64,000 nucleotides of DNA, from the NCBI GenBank assembly GCA_037953745.1, contig JBAKBP010003099.1, positions 62,001 to 126,000 on the forward strand, written 5' to 3'. The translations under genes were made by a program, and so were the position numbers. Under the pieces are notes generated by a model that worked only from the letters and a program-made list of their open reading frames with translations, was not told the DNA's origin and did no database searches. Position 1 is the first letter of the stretch; the number at the start of each line of letters is the position of its first letter. The stretch is from Lithodes maja. Its lineage: Eukaryota > Arthropoda > Malacostraca > Decapoda > Lithodidae. Shown here in pieces: positions 56,713-64,000 of this stretch.

Positions 56713-59621
56713 TTGAAACTGGGTCTGTTGAATGTTCGTTCCTTGCGTAACAAAATGGATCATATTTGCGAGATCTTGGATGAACGTAACCTTGATGTAT
56801 TATGTCTCACTGAGACCTGGTTGTTCGAGTCAGATCTGAATATTATCCAGGCGGCATTGCCTAAAACCCATTCCATAATAAATGTTCCTAGGCCTAGGGG
56901 AGATCATCCGGGTGGTGGAGTGGCAGTTGTCTACTCCACATCTCTGGTGAATATCTTGCAAATAAGCCATAACCCAGCCCCTCTTTATTATGAACTGTTG
57001 GAAGTGGAAATAAAACTCCATCAACAAATTCTAAGAATGGCAGTTGTCTATAGGCCTGGCCATCGTGGCACAGATAGGGGTTTTATGGAAGAGTTTGGGC
57101 AGTTTCTCGAGGAATTTTCTGCTAAAACCGGAAGACTTTTGATATGTGGAGATTTTAATTACTGGGTTGACAGCCCTCATCTGAAGCCATTCTCTCCTGA
57201 GTTCCTTGAGTTGACTGATCAGAACAATTTTGTAAACCATGTGTCCCACCCAACTCATATCTTAGGACACACCCTTGACTTGGTTTTCTCTCCTGTGGGT
57301 TGTGGTGGTGTTCTGGATGTTGATGTTGAGAATGCTGACCCTAATACCTCTGATCATGCTTTGATTACTTTCAGCTTTGATTTCCCTAAGCCACTCACAC
57401 ATGAAAAAGTAATCAGATTTAGAAATTATAAAAATGCAGACCTAAATTTGGCTAGCAGTGAAGTAAAACAGTACAGTACTTGGGAAGTATTGATACTTCC
57501 AACCTTACTTCAGATGAGCTGGTGGAGGTACTGTACATGGAAATGCACTTAAATTAGTGTTCGATCATCACTGTCCAGAAGTAGAGAAGAAAATCATAGT
57601 ACGAGATGATTCGCCCTGGTATAGCACTCGAGTTAAATTTCTTAGAAGAGCGCGTAGAAGAGCTGAACGTGAATGGCGGAAAAATAAAACAGACTCTACA
57701 TGGTTGCAATATCTGTCAGCCAGAAGAGCTGTGGTCCACAAAATCAAAGATGAAAAGAAAGTGTATTATCAGGGAAAAGTTGACTCGTGTGGTAACGACC
57801 AGAGGAGGTTGGCTTCAATTGTAAACAGTTTACTTGGAAAAACAAGAGTCAGCTTAAGACCTTCTGTACCCGATGCCGAGTTGGCTGCCAACTTTGTGGC
57901 ATTTTTTGCTGGCAAGATAACTCGCATAAGACAGGAACTGGATGATGCTTCTGTTGGTGAAGAACTTTCAGTTGTACTCCAACCCCGACACATTCCTAAT
58001 AATGTCCTCTCATCCTTTCACTCAGTAGAGGTGGTCATGATCTCGTCCTACATAAGAAACCTCAATAAAACATTTTGCCCGTTGGATCCCATAAATGTTT
58101 CCAAGCTACCAAGAGTCTATGATCACACAGTTTATTTCCAAAATAATTAATAAGTGCTTCTCTGAAGGTAGCTTCCCACATTCTGAAAAGCATGCACTAC
58201 TCCGACCTACTCTAAAGAAGCCTGGACTTGATGTTGAGAACATGTTGAACTATCGTCCTGTCTCCAACCTGTCCTTCATATCAAAGATATTAGAGCGTGC
58301 AATACTTGACCAATTACAACCACTACTTCAGCAGAATGAAACTATCCCAATTTTTCAGTCTGCTTACCGACAGCATCATTCAACTGAAACAGCATTGATT
58401 AGAGTACATAATGATCTAGTTGAGAACATTTGCAATGGTGTGGCCTCACTATTGGTCTTGCTTGATCTCTCTGCGGCTTTTGACACAGTGGATCACGAGT
58501 TGTTATTGAGTGATCTTTATGATTGTGGTGTGCGTGACTCCGCTCTCTTGCTTCTTGGGTCGTACTTGTCAGGTAGATCCCAGAGTGTGATGGTAAATCA
58601 AGTGGTCTCGGACTCGACACCCCTGCAGTATGGTGTTCCGCAGGGATCAGTTTTAGGTCCTATCCTATTTATAATTTATATTAGCAGTTTGTCTCTTCTG
58701 CTTCGTGCACATAATGTCACCTTTCACTTTTATGCAGATGACACCCAGATTTATGTGAGAATCACAAATATAGTTGATATACGGAGTAAGATGGAATTGT
58801 TGATGTCTGATATCAAGAAGTGGATGAGAGCGAGAAAACTTAAACTAAATGATGGTAAAACTGATATTCTCATCATCCGAGGAAATAGAAGAGCTGATGA
58901 TATAGTAGGTGCCCTCTCCATCAATGTGGGTGGATCTCAGCTGCGACCGGCCAACTCTGTTCGAAATCTGGGTGTATATGTGAACTCCCGATTAGATTTC
59001 AAAGAGCATGTAAACCAGATAGTTAAAAGTTGTTACTTGCACATCAGAAATCTCTATTTGGTGAAGCCGTTTATAACCAGACGTTGCCTCCTGACGTTGG
59101 TTCACTCATTGGTCTTCTCTCGTGTTGATTATTGCAATGCCCTGTTGGTGGGTCTTCCAAATTATATTTTGAAGAAAGTTCAGTCTGTTCTTAACAGGGC
59201 CGCAAGACTAATTTTTGGTGTTCCACCTAGAACTCCTACTACATCTCTTCACATAGAACTGCACTGGCTGCCAGTAAGAGCAAGAATAGAATTTAAGTTG
59301 TGTTTGGTGACTTTTAAGGTTCTCAAATTTGGTGAGCCTAGGTACCTTGCGGAGCTGCTCAGGCGCCCACCGGCACACCATGGTGTAGTTGTGCGTCATG
59401 ACAATGACCCTTTTCGTCTTGATGAACCAAGGGCTTTCCAGCAGTCTTCTTTCTTTGAGAGGTCATTCTCCTACATGTCTCCGAGGTTGTATAACAGGTT
59501 GCCGCTGTCCATGAGACAACTGAGTTCTGTTGAATGCTTCAAGAGACAACTTAAGACTTTTCTCTTTGAGAGAAGCTATGATCTTGAGAGAGGTGTCATG
59601 ACAGATGGCTATAGAGTTTAG
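56713..59621 (+). pseudogene. LINE polyprotein: endonuclease and reverse transcriptase, three frame breaks
   Basis: Endonuclease: LGLLNVRSLRNKMDHICEIL, CLTETWLFESD, LLICGDFNYWVDS, TSDHALITFSF. The linker frame from 57557 reads FDHHCPEVEKK, then DDSPWYSTRVKFLRRARRRA. RT: LRPTLKKPGLD, NYRPVSNLSFISKILER, VLLDLSAAFDTVDHELLL, QYGVPQGSVLGPILFIIYIS, FHFYADDTQIYV (catalytic DD), then ARLIFGVPPRTPTTSLH and LHWLPVRARIEFKL, typical of the L2/CR1 group. Breaks at 57472-57478 and 57529-57535 are each exactly one extra CAGTA or CTGTA; the third, near 58110, is an ordinary indel. Confidence 0.88.
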
Positions 59622-59790
59622 GCTATTTTGCCACTGCTAGTGATTGTTAAATGTGTGTTGTATATAAGCCTTCTTTTGATGCATTGATTTTTGTTCTTTT
59701 TTCTTTCTCTTTTCGAGCGCTAGTGAATTCTTCGGAAAAATTGGCGCTTATGAGAAATAAGTAACATGCTTATTATTATTATTATTATTA
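56713..59790 (+). mobile_element. L2/CR1-like LINE with EN, RT and (TTA)n tail
   Basis: A plus-strand element with endonuclease from 56713, reverse transcriptase to the stop at 59621 and a 3' UTR. The UTR ends in an L2-like terminus (ggcgcttatgagaaataagt) followed by (TTA)n at 59768-59790. ORF1 is absent; the first codon of the homologous region is TTG, so the 5' end is probably truncated. Confidence 0.85.
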
Positions 59791-59794
59791 GTAT

Positions 59795-60200
59795 TTTTAC
59801 CTTCGTCCTTTTCTCCTCGTATGCCCTCACCGCTTGTCTTTCTTCTCGTTCCCTCTCTCCGCCTTCCCTCCTATTTCTCTCTATCATCCTTCTCCTTGCT
59901 CTGTTCGCATCCCTTCTTTCACTTCTTGCTTGCTTTATTTCCCTATTCCACCATGGTTTTTGTTTTCTTTTTCCTGTCCATCTTCTTATTCTTCCTATGC
60001 TCCTTTCTGCCACTCTATTTATGTCCATCATCAACTCTCCGTCCATTTCTTCTATGCTCCCCTCTCTTCTTTCCCCTATTTCTTCCAGGTATCCTCTGTA
60101 TTCTACCCATCTTTCACTTTTTAGATTCCATCCATTAATCTTCCATCTCGTGTTTCCTTTACTTTTCCATTCCTTTTTTAACTACTGTAATAATAACTGC
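59795..60200 (-). pseudogene. LINE fragment, EN-RT linker region
   Basis: The minus frame contains QKPWWNREIKQARSERRDAN and RARRRMIERNRR, the conserved WWN block that lies between endonuclease and RT in many LINEs. Only this part is preserved. It directly follows the (TTA)n tail of the L2-like element. Confidence 0.55.
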
Positions 60201-60227
60201 CTAACTACTGTATATAATCTACATAAG

Positions 60228-61590
60228 AACATAAGAACATAAGAAAATGGGAGTCTGCAAAAAGCCGATCGGCCCATACAAGGCAGATCCCTGTCACACC
60301 CAACCCCAATTACAAGGCCCAATTATAGACCCATCTCACTAATACCTTGAGTACTGACCCCACCAAAACGGTCAGAGATTAACACAAGATTACGGGGGTC
60401 TGCTGAGCGCCGATTGGCCCACACCTGGTAGATCCCCCTCACACCCAACCCATCTCGTACATATGCCTATCTAATTTTATCTTAAAGCTCCCTATCGTTC
60501 TTGATCCCACTATATCACTTGGTAGCCTCTTCCACCCATCTACAACTCTGTTACCAAACCAATATTTGCCTATATCTTTTCTGAAACGAAATTTATCTAA
60601 TTTGAAACCATTTGTACGAGTTATTTCGCTATCACTGATCTTTAGTACATTTGTCATGTCTCCTTTATTAAACCTCTCACCACGGAAGGGCTCTTGAACG
60701 CCCATAAAAAAGCATATAACAGGTACCCGGAAGGGCTCTTGAACGCCCAGTGGTTGAAAGCCTGTGAGCTTCGTGTGCGAGGCGTCGGTCCGACGCATGT
60801 AAACAACAGCCGGCTGGACCGACGCCCCGCATCTCCGGCCACAAGAAGGAGAGCGTCGCTTGTTCGTGTGTGCCTGTATGTTGTTGTTAAGTATCGAAAA
60901 GTAGTGTAAAGTGGCTGTTTTGGCCATAAAGTTATCTCCAATGAAATCATCATCACAACTCAACCAGTTGACTTAGAGAGCTCTACTTAATGCCATTCTA
61001 CAGGTAAATAACACAGCTACGCTTGGGGATGCGCGGGAATGTGGGAAGCAGTCAGATTAACAAATATACGGTAGCCTAGCCTAGACGTTTTTCGGCCAAA
61101 ACACCCGGGTTTCGAGGAATATATATATAATACATAGCCGGGGCTGGAGGGTTAATTCCACTAACCCACTTGAATACCTCTATCATGTCACCTCTAACTC
61201 TGCGTCTCTCTAACGAATGTAAGCCTAATTTCTTCAACCTTTCTTTATACGGAAGATTTCTAATATTATGGATAATTTTTGTCATTCTACGTTGTACTCT
61301 CTCCATGAATCTAAGTCCATTCTGTAATAAGGACACCAAAATTGAACAGCATAATCCATATGGGGTCTCACTAATGACAAGTAAAGTTTTAAGATAACAT
61401 CAGCAGTTCTGTTACTCACACTCCTAGATATGAACCCGAGAACCCTGTTTGCCTTGTTACGAACGCTTATACATTGTTTTCTAGGCTTCAAATCATTGCT
61501 AACAAACACACCTAGATCTTTCGCACAGTCTGAGTTTTCTAATTCCATATTAGCTAGTTTATATTTAAAATTTGTATACATAGGCCTAAC
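60228..61590 (-). pseudogene. CR1-like LINE (same family as 23006-23892), split by a TTAA element
   Basis: Minus frames 61581-61282 and 61339-61160 read CAKDLGVFVSNDLKPRKQC, VRPHMDYAVQFWCPYY and LERRRVRGDMIEVFKWVSGI. After the insertion, KGDMTNVLKISDSEITRTNG and DGWKRLPSDIVGSRTIGSFK follow. The 3' end at 60228-60250 is the cataagaa-type tail. A family B element occupies 60672-61151; the uninterrupted sequence (gtgggattaacaaagg) is at 23445-23460. Confidence 0.85.
60672..61151 (+). mobile_element. TTAA element family B, copy B10, inside the CR1-like LINE
   Basis: TTAA at 60668-60671 and 61152-61155. Left end acctctcaccacggaaggg, right end catagccggggctggaggg. 480 bp. The LINE empty site at 23445-23460 has a single TTAA, proving the insertion. 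Confidence 0.92.
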
Positions 61591-61931
61591 ATTAGAAGCA
61601 CAGCGGGAAGGCTGTAGTTACCGGGTGTACCACTACCGACATACAACATAAATCATATAAATACTTATAAAATAAATAGGGCCTAGCCTACTTATAAATC
61701 TATAATACTAGGTTAGGTTAGGGTGTTTGGTTAGGGTAATGTATTTTTGTATCCAAAGGCAGTAAAAATAGACGGGAACATGATGGTGAGCGTCCGCGTA
61801 GTGTAAACAAGACGGGCGGTACACCCGGTAACTATATTCTTGCCAGCACAGCTACCCTGAGCGGTGAGCCAGGTATTTTTATGAAAACAACAAAAATAAT
61901 AACCTAGGAAAGTGTGGTCCGTACTCAAGTC
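61591..61931. other. No gene recognised
   Basis: Contains ggttaggttagggtg near 61713, a short TTAGG-like run. The words tagttaccgggtgtaccac (61616-61634) and ggtacacccggtaacta (61818-61834) are inverted repeats and may be the ends of a MITE of about 220 bp. Confidence 0.45.
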
Positions 61932-61992
61932 GGTAGCATTCAAGGAGACTACTGTAGGACTCTTCTTCTTCTTCTTCTTACCTCTGGCCGGG

Positions 61993-61996
<4 letters not shown>

Positions 61997-62032
<36 letters not shown>

Positions 62033-63590
62033 TATTTCAGACTCACACAGTACAGAGGGGACCATATATACCTTACAGTAACATAAATATATATAAGCTA
62101 CTGTACATAGGCTACATAAAATAAAAAGAAATTACAAATAAATAATACCCAGCTTGCTATCATGTAGTTCACAGCACTGCCTCAACCAAAAACAGTGGTC
62201 ATCAAACTACTGTGTTACCAAAACCACTGTCCTAATTGTGTACAGTACCATGCCTCACATCATTTAGCTTCCGGTACAGTATGTTGCTACAGTACAGTAT
62301 AGGAATATCGGTACTGTACTGCACTATGAGGTTCAGTACCGGTATGCTAATTCTGTAGAGTAGCAGACCTGAAATCATTACTTAAGGTTAAATATAGAAC
62401 AACTTCCTCCAGTGTGCCTGGATCCTAGAGGTGTACACTATGCTTGGAGTTTGTAGCATTTTAATGATACTGTTCTCAGAAGTGTTAAGGCGCTGAATGA
62501 ATTTATATGTTAGCTTTCTAATGAGTGATTGGTAACAGTGTAAGTTCATATAGGCACATAGCGTACTTGTACTCTCATATTTTGAGAGCCCCAGAAACAT
62601 TTTCATGATATTGTGATATGAGATACTTAGTCTATTCACTGTCATTTTCTTATAGTTCCACCATAGTTGTGCTGTATACATTGGTGAGCAGTAGGAGTTG
62701 AACAATGTTATTTTTGTATCCCATGTGCACATATGAAATTTTCTTATACAGGTACTTACTTACTTGGTCATACCGGTACTTGGTAGAATTCCGTCCTCTG
62801 TGGACGCAGCTAAAGTGGACTTCCGCTGCAGCCAGGCAGCTCCGCAACTCCCTCGTTCCGTCTATTTACTAACGAGTTGGATGCGGTGCTGGGATATCCT
62901 GGTATTGGGGGCTCGTCTGGTACTGTAGCCAGCCATCGGTCCAGCTGACGCTTGAAGGAGTCTGTCGTGACTCCCGTCAGTTCCCGGACGGCCTTTGGTA
63001 CAGTATTGAAGAGGCGAGCCCCATTTTTGCTGAAGTTGTTGTGGGCGACTGTTGCTATTTTCTGAGAGGTAGCCTCAGTCCTCTTGATGTAGCACAGTCG
63101 CCCTTTTCTAACGTGATTGTTGATGACTAGTCCCACGTCAGGTACCAGCCCTTCTAGGGTCTTCCACACATAAATCACTAGGTAACGTTCTCGTCGTCTC
63201 TGAAGGGAGTAGAGCCGCAACTCCTTCAGGCGTTCCCAGTAGTTCATGTGTTGGAGACCCCAGATCCTGCTGGTAAAGGTCCTCTGTAGAGACTCCAGTT
63301 TGCCAATGTCACCTATCTTGTGGGGAGTCCATAGCTGACAGCAGTATTCCACCTTTGGGAGGACCAGAGCCTTCCAGAGTGTCAGCATACAGGCCCTCTC
63401 TCTAGTTTGGAAGGTCCTGAGTATCCATCCTGCGAGTCTCCTAGCTGTCTCGGTGGTTTGGTTGATGTGGCGAGAAAAAGTTCCATCTGTACTCATTGTT
63501 ACTCCCAGATCCCGCACATGTTCTTTTGGAGTGATGGTTTCTTGATTTGCCTGGTAGCTGGTGCTCTCTTTGATGGTTTGTAGAGGGCCG
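61997..63590 (-). mobile_element. CR1-like LINE flanked by 65-bp direct repeats
   Basis: Minus-strand element ending in (TTA)n at about 61994-62030. It is flanked by 61932-61996 and 63591-63655, two 65-bp repeats starting ggtagcattcaaggagact with two mismatches. 5' truncated. Confidence 0.78.
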
Positions 63591-63598
63591 GGTAGCAT
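62388..63598 (-). pseudogene. CR1-like LINE, RT C-terminal region
   Basis: The frame 63598-62810 reads TPKEHVRDLGVTMSTDGTFS, ARRLAGWILRTFQTRERACM, LVLPKVEYCCQLWTPH, NYWERLKELRLYSLQRRRER and NNFSKNGARLFNTVPKAVRE, then a tail ending near 62810. A further frame (62732-62388) shows LFNSYCSPMYTAQLWWNYKK, perhaps from another LINE. The catalytic palm is missing. The related fragment at 3590-4470 shares the YWERLK block. Confidence 0.8.
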
Positions 63599-63655
63599 TC
63601 AAGGAGACTACTGCAGGACTCTTCTTCTTCTTCTTCTTACCTCTGACCGGGTATA

Positions 63656-64000
63656 GGCTATCCTAGTGTTTACTACCCTATACCCCTTTGAAAGGACATT
63701 AGCCTAACCTAACAACCTTACCTAACCTAACCTAGTATTATAGGTGGGGGCTGCCGCCCCCACACCCCCGCTTTGACTTAGATTTTTGGTATATTTGTCT
63801 GTGAAGTGGGTATTTTTCAATTTGTTGATAACGAAAATCCTCCATGCGGACTATATGGAGAAAAATATGGCGAATCTATTGGTGCCTATTTTCCATAATA
63901 AATTGTTTCTCATAACGTCGCACTACTGTCCTTGAATATTATCGAGGGCCGTACCTTAGCAATTCGAATTTCTCGCCGTTGTTAGGTTAGGCTAATGTCC
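63656..64000. other. No gene recognised; short CCTAA run
   Basis: The words taacctaacaaccttaccta and acctaacctagtatt at 63702-63735 form a short degenerate CCTAA run; it is too short and imperfect to call telomeric. No coding motif is seen to the end. Confidence 0.5.

Noticed and set aside
59821..60138. Several long plus-strand frames rich in Ser/Leu/Phe
   Set aside because: They are the complement of a minus-strand LINE fragment with the WWN motif.
63010..63020. TACAGTA at about 63010 as an excision scar
   Set aside because: It reads in frame as part of the conserved LFNTVPKAV block, so it is ancestral coding sequence.
63700..63735. Telomeric TTAGG/CCTAA array
   Set aside because: Only a few imperfect units; too short for a telomere or a clear interstitial telomere.

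Overview
This window is eukaryotic repeat-dominated intergenic DNA, most likely from an arthropod; a decapod crustacean is plausible but cannot be proved from sequence alone. I see no host protein-coding gene, rRNA gene, CRISPR array or bacterial operon. Nearly everything recognisable is a mobile element: TTAA-flanked piggyBac-type elements, TA-flanked mariner/pogo-type elements with CAG...CTG ends, non-LTR retrotransposons (CR1-, L2-, RTE- and I-like), and tRNA-headed or CAA-tailed SINE-like units.

Layout. 1-6.5 kb: AT-rich DNA, a small TIR element, a nested pair of TTAA elements (family A), and two CR1-like LINE fragments. 6.5-8.8 kb: a tandem array of about 329-bp tRNA-headed units, interrupted by one LINE and one TTAA element. 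9-14 kb: a run of TTAA elements (families B and C), some sharing a single TTAA. 14.1-19.0 kb: the centrepiece, a 4.45-kb piggyBac element with a near-complete transposase gene, inserted in another TTAA element. 19-30 kb: RTE-like and CR1-like fragments, a pogo-like MITE split by a LINE, and a second tRNA-headed tandem array. 30-39 kb: TTAA families C, D and E, foldback elements, a 'Russian doll' of four elements at 34.2-36.8 kb, and pogo-like MITEs. 39-49 kb: an RTE-like remnant, a large I-like LINE with gag, endonuclease, reverse transcriptase and RNase H, and a second LINE. 49-53 kb: two near-identical 640-bp TTAA elements and a 5' fragment of a second piggyBac transposon. 53-64 kb: an I-like LINE remnant, an L2-like LINE, a CR1-like LINE split by a TTAA element, and a LINE flanked by 65-bp direct repeats.

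Main discovery candidate. The heptamers TACAGTA and TACTGTA recur dozens of times. In several places they behave as 5-bp insertions into a TA. Removing one CAGTA or CTGTA restores the piggyBac transposase frame (15850), two LINE frame breaks (57472, 57529) and an endonuclease frame break (53491). It also makes SINE and array copies agree (32708, 7045). This is the canonical excision scar of Tc1/mariner elements whose ends begin with CAG, as known for Sleeping Beauty. Elements with such ends sit in this window (e.g. 29270-29463). The window therefore looks like a record of repeated cut-and-paste transposition: TTAA elements that leave no scar beside TA elements that leave a readable one.
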